In this document: piece by piece, positions 14,740 through 27,297 of the stretch
Numbering within the stretch: position 1 is the stretch's first letter
Layout of the letters: every line of letters starts with the position of its first letter
Origin: Acridotheres tristis
Taxonomy: Eukaryota > Chordata > Aves > Passeriformes > Sturnidae
Assembly: GCA_037013685.1 (NCBI GenBank)
Contig: CM072891.1
Span: 14,608,501 to 14,672,500, forward strand
Direction: 5' to 3'
Length of the DNA: 64,000 nt
Translations under genes and position numbers: made by a program
Notes under the pieces: model-generated
The model's database searches: none
Seen by the model: only the letters and a program-made list of their open reading frames with translations
What the model was told of the DNA's origin: nothing

Positions 14740-16013
14740 AATATTGCTAAATTTTATGAGACCCATTTACATTGACACGCAGTCTAAGTCCCAAACAGAA
14801 CTTTACTTTCCTCCCTGCTCACTGATGTAAGAAGGGAAAAATGCCACTGATATGAGAAGGTACTGAGGGATTCAACCAAATCAAGAGTATGAAAATCAGA
14901 CCCTGAAAAAATAGATGTAGTCATATATCAAAACTTCTGTTATTCTTTATATTTAAAAATTCTAGTATAAGGAACACTTTATGTGTTCTGTGAATAGAAT
15001 AGTTTTCAGAAAATATAGATTAAAAAATATTAAACTTACTATAAGAATTATTTTCAGACAGACCATTTCTCCTTGAAAATATTTCCACTGGACAATTTTG
15101 ACTGGATTTTCTTGTTTGGATGTACACTACATGAGGAATTGCTTTTTTCCTTCAGTGAAGTTTGTCTACCTGCTAGGAAATCCAATTCATTTGAGAAATG
15201 CTCAACAAAATTTGTCACTCAAATATTGTAATTACAAGGAAAGCAATTTATACACTAACAGACACGGACTTCAAAAAGTTTGCCAGATTTAATACTGGCA
15301 TTTCTTACTTTTCTGCTTTCCTGTATGAGGATTTCTTTACTTCAGCCTTTCCTGAGAAAAATGTCTCTTTTTTTTGACATTTCTCATTGCTTTCAGTTTT
15401 TGTTTACTTGCTACTTTATCTTTGCTATGAAGTTTTGTTGCTTGGGTTGCTTGAGCATTCAAGTAATAAGCCTCCCACTGTTTTTCTTTTAATGACTTCT
15501 ACAATTCATGGGTTTAGGCAATATCAACCATGTCTCAGTTAACTATAAAAGTGAGTTCTTACTTGTCCCTGCTCCCTTTCTTTAATAATAAAAGTCTAAA
15601 TTCAATGCAGCCCTAAATCATGAGTTCAGGTTTTGTCCCTAAAGTTAATCAGTTTCCTTGCCAGGCATACCAGAAAATTCCTGTCAGATTGAATTATCAG
15701 TAGATTGAAGGTCAGCTGGGGTTATTACTTTATATTTATATTATCATGAGTGTTAGTCTCCAGCAGTTCCCCAGGCTTCATTACATCCCACTTGATTCAA
15801 TTTGTATGTTTCTTGATAGCTGAGAAATGTTCTCAAGGATTAGTAATTAAAGTTTGCTTCTATATTACTGATAATATTCTATATAAACAAAAGATATGAT
15901 AATTCAGAGAATGAGTGTACAATTGTGTACCTAATATAAATGCTCTAAGATATAGCTAAGAAGAATTCAATAGAAGGTTTTATGAAAATTCCCCATCACA
16001 TACATAATTTTCT

Positions 16014-16050
16014 GTTGTACATGCACAATGACCCCATTCACATGTACAAC
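16014..16050. repeat. Perfect 10-bp inverted repeat (hairpin)
   Basis: GTTGTACATG at 16014-16023 is the exact reverse complement of CATGTACAAC at 16041-16050, with a 17-base loop. A further TGTACATG follows at 16051-16058, so the TGTACATG core appears in three positions. No downstream T-run or gene suggests a role as terminator or RNA gene. Confidence 0.85.
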
Positions 16051-19000
16051 TGTACATGTTTTTCACAAAAGTTATGCAGCATTATTAATATTTTAACCAT
16101 ACCAAAAGTGCCTGAAAGCAGTGCTTGTGGAGATTTGAGGTACCTTCCCTCTTTCCCATGAAGGTTTCCCTACTGAGATCCTATATGTGATCAGTGTTCT
16201 GGTGATTAAAAGATAAATGGCTGATAGTGAATTTCCTGAAAATGAAGGAACCCACAGGAAGTGTACAGAGCCTGCTGCTTCCAGGACAGCACATACCATC
16301 TCATATTGTAGTAGTCATGAACCAGAATGTAAAGGCTACAACTTAGGTACAGGCAAAGGTGAGAATTTCAGAGAAGAAATTCTTATCTTACAGTATTGAA
16401 AGTATCTAAAGTGTCCTAAGTTTCAGCTGAGACAGACCATCTTTCAGAATCAGCCTCCTCTCTAATGGATGTGGATATTCATTATGCATCTTGTCTGTTC
16501 TGAGGATTGAAAAGGGCCTGTTTAAAGTCTTATTTCTGTGTAATTGCTGTCAATATTTATTAAACTTCATTGCAAAAACGGAGCAGAGCAGGGAAATCAG
16601 CCTCACTGGTGACAGCCTGAATTAAATAGAAAGAGGTAGTAGTGAGCCTTATGCTATATTTCTCACTAAAGACTAGGTTTTAATTTATTGCTGCTGAACA
16701 ATTTGGATGATGTCTAAAATAATGGCAACATAGCTGCTGAAAATTGAAATTGTTCCACAATTTCATATTTTTTACTATATTACCGTGGTTTGAACCTCAT
16801 AGTTCAGCTTCTACCCCTTCCCTCTGAGAGCTTGTGGAATCAGACCATACTGATAAAAAGATAAAATGGTCATTTAAGAGAAGAATGATAATTTTTTCTG
16901 GAAAATATTTTTGCAGTCATTTTCTACTGCAGCCATAGTCTTATGCTTTTGGGAAGCAGTGCTCTGCCTCCAGAGCTCTTATCTCAGGAGAGCCACAAGA
17001 ACCAAAATTGATCTATGTAAATTTTTTTCATTTTGCCGCTCCACACTAGCACTGAGAGCTTTTGTCTTACCTTCCTCCTTTCTAAGACTACTCCCTTGAG
17101 CAAATTTTCTCTTAGATGATGCTTCTGTAAAAATGCTATGGTGTACCATTAATGAAACAGCTGTTATTTCCTTAAGTTCTCTCAGCTCCTGCTGCTTCAT
17201 CCCAACTCAATTGATTCACAATGACTTATGGAGAGGGACAGCTGTGGTTTTTAAAATTCCTTCTTTTGAATCCAGTACTGCTGACAGTTTCAACTGTTTC
17301 AACTGTCACTTTTTTCAATCACCTAACTGTTTTCAACAGTTGTTCAAAATTTCATTGAGTTCATGTAGTTTCAAGTTTCCAATGATATTCAAATATTTCC
17401 TCTTGAAATTTTTAAACAATTTTGGTCATTTTGCTCTAAAATTCTGTATGTCTCATAGTAGCTCGTCTTTTGGAAAGCTCTTGAGTTCCTTAAACTTTTC
17501 AAGTGTCATTACTTGATAAACTTTTGCTAGAGATCTGGTAACAACAAATCCTCTGTGATAGAAAATATACTGCTGAAAAAGTCCTGTTCTATCTCTCAAC
17601 AGTATTAGTTATTATGTCCATGAAATAGTAAATGTCAATTGTATTTTCTGGGGAAACTTAGCTGAGAAAGCTAAGAGACTTTATCAAGGACACAAAATGA
17701 GTCTGTCCTAATTTTAGGACTAGAAATAAACGTGTGTATCTTAGTTCTTTGAATTAAACCTTAGTTAGAGTCCATCTGTTCTGAGAAGAGGGCCTTGGAA
17801 AGCCATGTCAGTGAGAACTTTTGAACTCAAATGGTAAATAGATGATCATGAAGTCTCAGCTGAAATCCAAATCCAGAGGTTTTATTGCAAATTTCAGTGC
17901 ATGGGGAAAAAGGAAAATGCATGCATTTTGGATCATAAGGGAAGTTTATAAATCTGGAAGCTAGAGAAGAACAGGCTTGATTTTCACATATTTTGGATGC
18001 ACACTCAATCACAGAGAGAAAACTGAAGTAGAATTGGATTAGCTCACTGCAGAAAGCTATTTATTTGAGATAAATGGTCTAAAGACAGGGTTGGAATGAA
18101 CTTCAGGTTGTCATTCAGCTCACCCATCTTGAACAATGCAAAATAGATAGAATTGCACTATATAATGAACAGTCATATTTATTCTTAAAGGTAGTTAACA
18201 AAGGAAATTTCACATCCTTTCTAGACTGACTCACAAGGTTTTCATTCCACTGCTTCACTGGAATCAAAAATAAGGAAGTAAAGGGCTTTTGAGCACGGAG
18301 GAGAGGGATTCTTTCCATATAGCTATGTCAGTTAAATCTCATGCATAATCACTAAGGAAAGCTATCCTTCTTGTGCCTTAATTAAATAACCCTTAAGGAT
18401 GAAGTACCATGAGGGACAAGGTCATGGTGAAAACTGTAATTATTTCCTAGAGCTATTGATTTTATGCTAATGATTTTAAATGATGCATATAACTTGCATC
18501 TAATAATCTTACCTTGAATGGCGGGTGCTATTTTGGGCTTTCTGTGTCACTTGGGAGAGAGCTTGTTTGGACATATTTCATCCCCTGTGTCTGCATTGGT
18601 TAGTGCAAAGGTTGGTGTGTGGGAGAGGCAGCTCAACATCATGCCAAAGAAAAAGTTTTTACTTTTTGTTAGGGCAACTAAAGTTGGAGAGGATGGAGAG
18701 AAGAGAAACTAAAAGGAGTGAAAAGAAAGAGATAATGTATAAAACAAACCCCAACAGCATCTTTCTGCCTACCCCCTGAGTATGAAAGGGTTTTGAAATC
18801 AGGATTCCTGTGGATGAAACAATTTACCCTAGAAAATTCCCAAGACAAGAGTTCATTCCTGAGGTATCATACATCATGATTCCTTTCTTCTTTGTGTATC
18901 TTCTAAAGGTCTAGCCATGGAAAATATATTTATCTAAATGTTACAGTAAATTTTATCTCATTGATGTTTATTCTCAAGACTTAAAAACTATCAGCTGTTC

Positions 19001-19484
19001 ATATATTCTCAAAAAATTGTGTATTTCACAGACTTTATGATTCATGAAGAAGGCAAGAAATCCACGTGCTGTGAACGCATTGATTTTGTGTCCTTCAGTC
19101 TATCCAATTGTCCATAATTTAGTTGACCACCATGATGATATTATAAATTGTTTTACACTCTTATTGTTTATCAGGAAAAACTATAAATCTGGGTATTCTG
19201 TTTAGAGAAGCAACTTTTTTCCCAGAAGAGGTTCAAGAGATTGTCTGGAAGTGCTCATGTTGTTATAGTTTGTGTACATCACAGATCACATCTACATTTT
19301 CATACTATACTGCTTTTGTTATGTCATCCTTTAATGTGCCCACATAAGAACCACTTATGTGCAATCTCCTATAAGCAGGAAAAACCCCAACAATAAAAGA
19401 AACATTTCACATTTACCAACTTGCACCAAAACATTACAGGATGAGCTGTCTACCATTATTCAATCACTTTGGCTAATTAAAGAG

Positions 19485-19714
19485 GCTCCAGCTGTCTGCA
19501 AATCCAGCACTCATCTACAAGCAGGGCTGGAAGGGGGATCCAGGGTACTCCAGGCCTGTCAACCTTGGTGAGCCTTGGTGCCCAGGAAGGTTAAGGAACA
19601 GATTATCTTTAGTGGCATCACTTGGCACAGGCAGAACAATCAGGGTATCAGGGCCAGCCTGCATGGATGACCATGCTTGACCAACCTGATCTCCTTCTAT
19701 GACAAGGATCCAGA
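19485..19714 (+). mobile_element. CR1 LINE fragment, reverse-transcriptase region (+)
   Basis: A truncated, degraded piece of the CR1 ORF2 reverse transcriptase. In the plus direction it matches, from family knowledge, the segment running from the block before GNYRPVSLTSVPGK to LTNLISFYD. Here one frame reads CLTNLISFYD near 19675-19705, preceded by a block resembling EQIIFSGIT and GIRAS, with an in-frame TGA just before CLTN. A frameshift near 19560, in the PVSLTSVPGK region, breaks the reading frame. Both 5' and 3' ends of the element are missing, so it is dead. The minus-strand frame across it (19515-19733) is a shadow. Confidence that it is CR1 is high; the subfamily is unknown. Confidence 0.85.
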
Positions 19715-22700
19715 AAACACAGGTTATTACCATATTTACAGTTGATACTCTGCCTTCCTTAGCAGTGAGTGAAAGAATTAGCTAAGCCAATTGAGTGGAA
19801 CTTTCTCACTTTGTGAGAGACTTGTCTTGGCTGCAACACAGATGGAACAAGCTGGCAAGCAGTAACAAGGACAAATTTTGTTCAGTTATGGCTCATGTTG
19901 TGCCTATTGGAAGGACTAATATAGACTTTGGTCACTGTAGCTGTCAATCTCACACTTCCCACTGGTTCACAAGTCAAAAGAAAGGAAGAAAGTAAAAGAA
20001 GCAGGTAAAAAGAAAACATTTTGGCAAATAATGAGAATGAAAGAAGAAAGCACATGAAATAGTGAGAGTGATTCCTATACGCTGATCATTTACCTGATAG
20101 GGTTTTAATCACAAATGGTCTTCATATACAGATGTTACAGCTCAAAATATTTTTAGTATCATTTGGGCTTTTCTTGTTTTTTTCTTTCCTGCACTGCCCA
20201 CATTTCAGTATCTCTGTGTCTCTCTTTAATCACAGCACTTAGTGTCTCCTCTGCCATTCTCACTAATCATCACCTCTGATTATTAATGGCACCAGGTCTC
20301 CCTGTGATTTGCCCTTTGTGGCCAGCTACTTTTAATTTGGTCTGCAGCAACTGCAAAGCTGTTAGAGGCCAATTACAGAGCAGAATGATGCTTGGCAATA
20401 GGCATAGAGGTGTATTTTTTTGGTGATTTAAAAAATAATTTTACTGTTATTATTTGTTAAAACTATGGGGCACACTAGGATTTCCAGTTTGGGAAATAAT
20501 TTAGAGATATTACCACTCCACTCTGATTTAATCTGCTATTAGAATGAAAAAATATATCCAAACCCAATTTTGTATTAAACTTTTAAAACCGATGATTGGA
20601 AACCCAACAGGCTGAATTGCAATTCTAGAAATGTATTAGACACCTTTTATGATAATTTATTTACACAAGTAATACTGCTGCAGTGTTTATGTGAATAAGT
20701 GTTAATCAAGGAGTAAAAAATGTTTTGAAAGAAACTGTTCATAAACAATCATGAGGCTTTCATTACTAGACTAGATTGCTACTAATCTTTGTTGTATAGT
20801 GTCTGCTAAAACCCAAAAAGATAATCTTAGGAAACAACATGGTGAGAATAACTTATTAGTTTTCATGACAGTTTAGCCATTTCTAGTATATAACTGTTAT
20901 TTCGTATCTTAAATAGAATAGCAATGCTGCATTGTAATTTCAGACAAGGACAGAAACTGCAGAGAAAATCACTTTAGTTCTACTCCTGGTTTTTCTGAAT
21001 GTCCTGCATTAGTAAATATGCATGCAGTAAAATGCATGTAGTGAAGAAAAGGATAGTTCACCTTTACTAAGCACGAGTGGATAGGTAGATCAGTGATTCT
21101 TTATTTCACTGTAAACTTGCATCCCAGGTAGAACTGCATCAACCACATGAGGCTTAATTTAGCATTGAAAGAAGGAGACAAGGATTAATTTAGTACTGAA
21201 AAAATATAATGCTAAATGACAGATCTTTCTTCACTCATGCAACTTTGCTTGGAAGAAAGCACTTCTTTTCCTTTAAAAGTGTTGGACTTCCCTTCACCAG
21301 TGCAATTCCTAGCAGTTAACTCCCTTTTGTACACACACACACAGTCTTCCTTTTTATGCTGAAAGAAGGTACTGAAATGAAGATGCTGAAATATTTTCTG
21401 TTCATTGTTTCATAGATATTTCTGTGGTATGGTATTTTCTAAAGCCAAGCCTGAAGGTCTTAGAACCACCACCACTACAACTAATAAGTGAAACACTGTC
21501 AGTTTTTTTCCTTTCTCTCACTGAAAATTATCTTTGATGCATCCTTTCTAATTCCTATGTTACTACTAGTAATCAAAGGAATGACTGGCCTTCTCTCAGA
21601 AACAGCAGTCATATGTCAAAGCATAATGACAGCTGATTCTAAAGAGCAATAGTCAGCTGTGGAGGGAATGCAGAACCAGCAATAATAAATAAGGTTGCAG
21701 GATGAAGCTGAGATGCAGTAAGAGGATTTTGTACCATGTTTTCTGGGAGGTGGTTCTAATAGAGCCCGTGATAATTCACTCTTACTGTGCTCAAGCTCAT
21801 CTTTGCCTACAATGCATGCCTGAAGCTGTATTTCCAAGTAAAATTCTAAATAATTTCTGAGTGATTTTAAGTGAAATAAGCAATCTCTTAGAAGGCAAGT
21901 CAATAACATCATGTGTTACTTTTGTTAAATTTTTATCAGTCTTTGCTAAAAACACTGTAAATGAGATCAAATAATGATCTGATAATCTGATTTCCTCTTA
22001 CCAAGGAAAAAAAAGTGTGTGCCAGATTGGAGACAAGAGTAGATCTATGATTATTGCAATCTAAAGTAACACTTTCAGTAAGAGGATATTAACATTCATC
22101 AGTTGATGGTAGCAGATGATGTATGTTCTTGGGCACTCAATAAACCTCAATGACAGTGAGAAGCTATGGAATAACCTTGTGTACATAATAGGAGATATTG
22201 ATCTCTTTATCTGAAATATTACAAGCAAAAATTTTAATATAGATTATATAAGGATTTTAAAAGTCTGAAGAGTACAGAGAACATTTTCCATACCTACAGA
22301 ACGTTACAATTGTGACTTCTTATGTATATAGGATGACGATTTTCAGTTCTGTCCTAATGGTGCCAAACTGATGACCTTGAAAACTCTGAGCTCTAAGCAC
22401 TCCTTTGCTGAACACCACAGAACAGACAGAATTACTGAAGGCTTCATTTGAACTGCAGAACCATTTGTCTGAACTTTCAGCCTCCAGGGATCTGCTCTAA
22501 GTAGCAGTGGTGCACATTCATAAGGATGTCACTTTTGGTATCAATTTTTATGAGAATGCCTGAGGAACTAGTTCATTTCATGTAAACTACTAAAAAGATC
22601 TCTGACAGATCTTTTCAAAAAATCTCTGACTACTTTTATGGATTTGAATATATCAGCAGAGGCAGAGTCATGTTACCTAGAAGGACATCACATAGCACAG

Positions 22701-25700
22701 AATATAGATTACTTCTGTCTAAAAATTACCAGTACATTCTTGTAATATATAACCCGTTGACTAATTTTTGAGTATTCAAGGCAGGACACTGATTTAACTG
22801 AAGAATTCTCAGTGCACTAAAGTACATGAATCTTTAAAAGAATTCTGTCAAGAAACGTAACCACCAAAATTCTGACTAATGCTAAAAAATAAATGAAGAT
22901 GTGGGCCATTGCTCAGAAAATCCATTATAAATTGAAATGCTTCCCACTTTGCTTGAACCATGAATAAAAGTAGGGAGATTTTTTACTTCCTGCTTCACTT
23001 TGAATCAAATTTTAGTAGTCTTACAAACTTGTCTGAAAGTGAAACAGAATATACATAGTGTATTTGGCCAGCTCCATCTCACTGAACATCTAATTTACTC
23101 ATTCTGGCGTGATATAAATAATAAAATATTAATAACCTTTCCTAAGCTATTTTTCTTTCAAGAAATATTTTTATCAGTGCTTTTTTTAACACATCAGATC
23201 TTCTATTGATAAAATCAGTCTAATTTAAATCAAGAAAATTGAAATAGAAGCTTCTGGTCTACCTAAAATTACTGTTTTGCATTATTGTTTTGTCATGGGT
23301 TTTTCAGTAGAATTGATACAAAACTTGAGTTCTCCAGCTGAGATTCAAAAGACCAATTCAGTGTAACAGAGAAGAGATAATTTAAGCTTTTCCTGCAACT
23401 AACATTTCAAGTAGATATAATGCAGATTTTTAAAAGCAAAAGTACAATGGACATATTTGAGATACTCCAATATTAACTTTCTACATTGTCAATGGCACTG
23501 GCAAAGAGTTGCTGTTATAATTTAGAAACACTATAACTTAAACAAACAGATTATGGTTTGATCAAACTGAAGAGATTTAGTGTATTTAGGGAGTAATCTG
23601 ATGCAGAACACCTCTTTACTCCATTCAGTTAAGTATGATTTCCCCTTCATATACCCAAGCTGACTGCATAAAAATTAAATTGACTAAATTTAATATTTGA
23701 TCCAACTGGCCTACTGACCATTATTTCCAGTGGGAATTGCCAGGAGAAACAGTCAATATTTTGATCACTCACAAACAAATACACAGCTGGAGAGCTTTTA
23801 AAAAGGTATTTATTTTTAAATTTTTTTGGTTTTTTCCTGATCAGGAAGTCTCTAGAATATACTCACTACAACTGTATACACATTTTTCTGCCTGCTAATC
23901 TTGATCTGTAAAGTCTATGCAAAGTAAAATCTTGAGCTATCCAGCTTAATAGAAAAATCCAGATTTCATTTCTTTCCTTATTTGGACTTCTTTCTTCATT
24001 ATTGCAGCAGCTTTGTTTATTAGTGTGGTAGCTGACAGAACATTAATATCTCACACTAGTAGATAGATCTGTCGATAGTGAAAGGATCAATGGACTGAGG
24101 TGCAGGCTGGCTGAGGTGTCAAACCTTTTTAGTACTGCTGATATTCCTCTAAAAACCCAAACTTAAAGTCAAAAGTGCAGAGAGATACATCAAAGAATTT
24201 TAATTGCAGTAAGATTGGTAATAGAATTGCTTTCTCCTGGGTATTCTTAGAAGCTGAATACACGTTTTTTCAAAGTCAGCAGCTGCCCTTCAGTTGTTTC
24301 ACCAAATCAATTAGGGGATTCAGCAGAGCGTGGCTTAACATCAGGAGAGTGCTAGTATACCAACACTTGTCTGGCATAAGAAGCCACTTTGGCTGAAGAA
24401 ATGGTAACATATTTAAGTACTGAAACATCAAAACGTGCAAATGAAAAATTATTAGTGCAGATGTGTAGAGACTAAAGAACTCTAATTCTCCATTAAAAGT
24501 GGCTTGTTAACATAACACTTAGTGATTGTACAAGAGGCAGAACTTGAAGCAGAACCAGATCAGCTCTTCTTCAAGAGTCAGTTTATATGTCTAAGAAAGA
24601 GAAATGTCTAATGTGCATTGGGAACCAAATAAGCAGTGCTGAGATGACCCAGTATATTCTTTAGAATACAGAGGAAACCGATGTAGTAAATAAGTTAATA
24701 ACAGAATGCATTAATAAATTAAAATCTTGTTCTGTGAAAACTAGATAAATCATAGGAAAGAGATTGTAAGGACCTTGGAGAACATTCTCTCCTCACTGTC
24801 AGAAGGCAGGGCCCATATCACTCCCTAGACATGTTCTTCTGCTTGTCATTTGAAGCCTCTCATGGTCTGCAAGCAGACTACACTAGTGCTTACTTGGGAC
24901 GTCTATCACCAATACAGTCATGTTAACTCTTTATGTACACTCACCTCACACTCAGTGAGAGCTTTATGTTCCATTTCTCTCATCATAGATTCAACTGCTC
25001 TACTTATGATTAATTTCAATGACCTTTGTTTTTCCCCCATATCAACTCTCTTCTTAAAATCTGTTGTGCAGAATTAGTCAGGGCTCTTGGAAAGGACAAG
25101 TTTATAAGGATAGAGATTCAAATCATTGCTTCATACATGTAACATATTATCTCTGTTTAAACTTCCTAGTAGGATTACTGGATATTTTGCAGTATCATGG
25201 TATTGTTGGCCCATAGTTCAAATCTGAGCTACTATAATCCATACATTGTTTCCATGGATTTGCTGCTCACCTAGTCCCTCTGCAATAGCATTAGTTGAAA
25301 CACACTATACTGTGTCACACATTTCTGTTTTCAGAATGCATTGTCAGGCTGCAAAAAAACCCTGAACCGCTTGCCCTTTGGTGACTACTTTGGCATGTTT
25401 ATGGGAGGAACAAACATCAAATAAGTCTCCTTATGATAACTAGTCAAGACTTAATGCCTAAATCCTTGTTGCTGCTCCTTTTCAAAGGATTAATTTGGCT
25501 TTCCAAAAATATTTAGCTTTGGGAATTAACTAGTTTCTTCAAATTTTACTTTGATCATGATTTTTGTATAGAAATGGTGGGGGTATAAAGAAAACCTTCT
25601 GCATTCTCTGTACAGAAGCACTGAAAAATTGGGAGAAATGTGGAACAAGTAAGGCTGTACTTTAAAAGCAGTTTGACACAGAGATATTGAGTTTTCAAAT

Positions 25701-27297
25701 TGCCAGATCAAGAACTGAAATGAGAGGTATTTCCTATATACACAAATGATAGGAGAGACTCAGACTCTCTTTTGATGAACTATCCTGATCACTTCCTATT
25801 TATATTCAACATTTTTCCTGGAAGAGAAAGATATAACTAGAGAACAGACTTTTTTCAGTGTTGCATGCTCTGTGTGAGAGGCCAGCTTTCTTACATGTCC
25901 CAGTTAGGAATTTGGGACTCTCCCTGAGCTGACTTGATTCCTTGATTTTAAATCACTTATAGACAATAACATGTAGTAACATAGTCAATAGACATGATTG
26001 TGGTTGCAGTTAGCTGCCAAAGGCTGGGATAGTAAATACATGTGACAGGAAGGAATGTAAGTGCTCAGAACAGGTTAACTAAAACATAAATTAAGGAAGC
26101 AGTACAAATGAAAATACTATATTGAGGAAAGAACTAGGAGCTCATTTAACAGTAGCTGATCTTAAGGACACTTTGTGTAAAACATGGAAATAAAGAAATA
26201 AGAATGAGGAAGGTAATGCAGTGACCAGATGGGGCATGAAGCATAGTGGGGAAAAAACACTATCAAGTTAAATTTGTGCCAAGAAAGCAGCATTCCACTT
26301 ATGTTAGAACCTCACAGATGGCAGTGTTGCTGGGCTTTTTTTCTTAAGCTATTTGAACTAGGTGTCATTGACTGCATCCAGTTTACTACTTACTCTTTTT
26401 TCATAAACAATAAGCTTCAAATTATATGCTGATTTGAATTTCATTCAGTGTCTTGTCAAATTAAATAGCTATTTTTTTCACCATTCCCTTATCCCAGATC
26501 TAGTACTGTCTATAACAAGATGAAGAAATTACAATATCTATTTGAAAATATATTATTTTGAAAAATAAAATCAGATTTTTCCCCTTTCTCTTTTGAGCTA
26601 GATCATTACTCTGGATCATAAAAAGAAAACTAGGATACTTCTTTGATCACTTCATTGCAAAGTCTGTCTTAAAGACGTCTGATAGAAATGTGAAATTTGT
26701 CAACACTTGTGTTCATCTTTGCAGCAGCTTATTATTGCTGCTGCTCATCTTGGCATTTTTAATGCTATCATGTTCCAAACATTCCAGAGCTTAAAAGTAA
26801 AGGTGATTTTCTAAATACAGAGGTTTAGTAATTCTTTCCTTGATTTTCTGCAGCATCCTAGTGAGAATGACAAGTCATTGACAGAGAAGATTCTTGCAAG
26901 GAGAAAATTTTCCTCCCGTTAAATCTTTCCCATAGCTTAGTTGAGACACAATATTTTAGATCTTTTTCATTAACAGTGTGGATAAAATGGGCATTGAATC
27001 AAAGGGAACAGCAGTGCAAAGGCCGTCCCCTTTTGCAATGACAAGTATTTATTTGACTGTCAATGTCAAGTGATGCTTTAATGGTTGTTCTCTGTGTTCT
27101 CTGAGGCTACAGCAGAAGAGGTATGGGATGGATGGAATCAGTTCATAGTCTGGGCATAGTGTATGTAGACTAAATAGATGTAAACAGTGGGAGGAAGATG
27201 AGGGATGTATTAGTCTGAATAAAAATTATAGTAGGACCAATTTTTATGACATCAAACTCTAATTTAGAGAAAAGAAGTTAATTTTATTTTCTTTATA
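19715..27297. other. Gene-free AT-rich unique DNA
   Basis: About 7.6 kb with no recognisable gene or transposon. The longest open frame is 98 codons (21616-21912, -) and lacks any recognisable motif. A 9-bp hairpin lies at 22593-22615. The stretch around 20240-20405 has a texture resembling a conserved non-coding element and is listed as a finding. Confidence 0.7.
22593..22615. repeat. 9-bp perfect hairpin
   Basis: AAAAGATCT (22593-22601) and AGATCTTTT (22607-22615) are exact reverse complements with a five-base loop. A partial third copy of the motif (AAAATCTCTGAC) follows at about 22619, so the palindrome probably arose from local duplication. Confidence 0.85.

Larger units (their letters stand above)
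4989..19484. other. Gene-free AT-rich unique DNA
   Basis: About 14.5 kb without a supportable gene or recognisable transposon. Open frames of 60-127 codons are scattered on both strands without known motifs. The longest (17133-17516, +, 127 codons) is Ser/Phe-rich, as expected opposite a purine-rich strand. A decayed-looking minus-strand frame at 16982-17608 and hairpins at 16.0 and 17.3 kb are discussed as findings. TG/TA-rich simple sequence occurs at about 5580-5622 and 14688-14739. Confidence 0.7.

Noticed and set aside
16785..16850. Possible second piece of the avian LTR repeat (GTGGTTTGAACCTCATAG-like)
   Set aside because: The resemblance is limited to a few words, with no continuing order of landmarks.
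17133..17516. 127-codon plus-strand open frame rich in Ser and Phe
   Set aside because: Its composition is what the complement of a Lys/Glu-rich strand gives; no motif. The opposite strand is the more interesting one.
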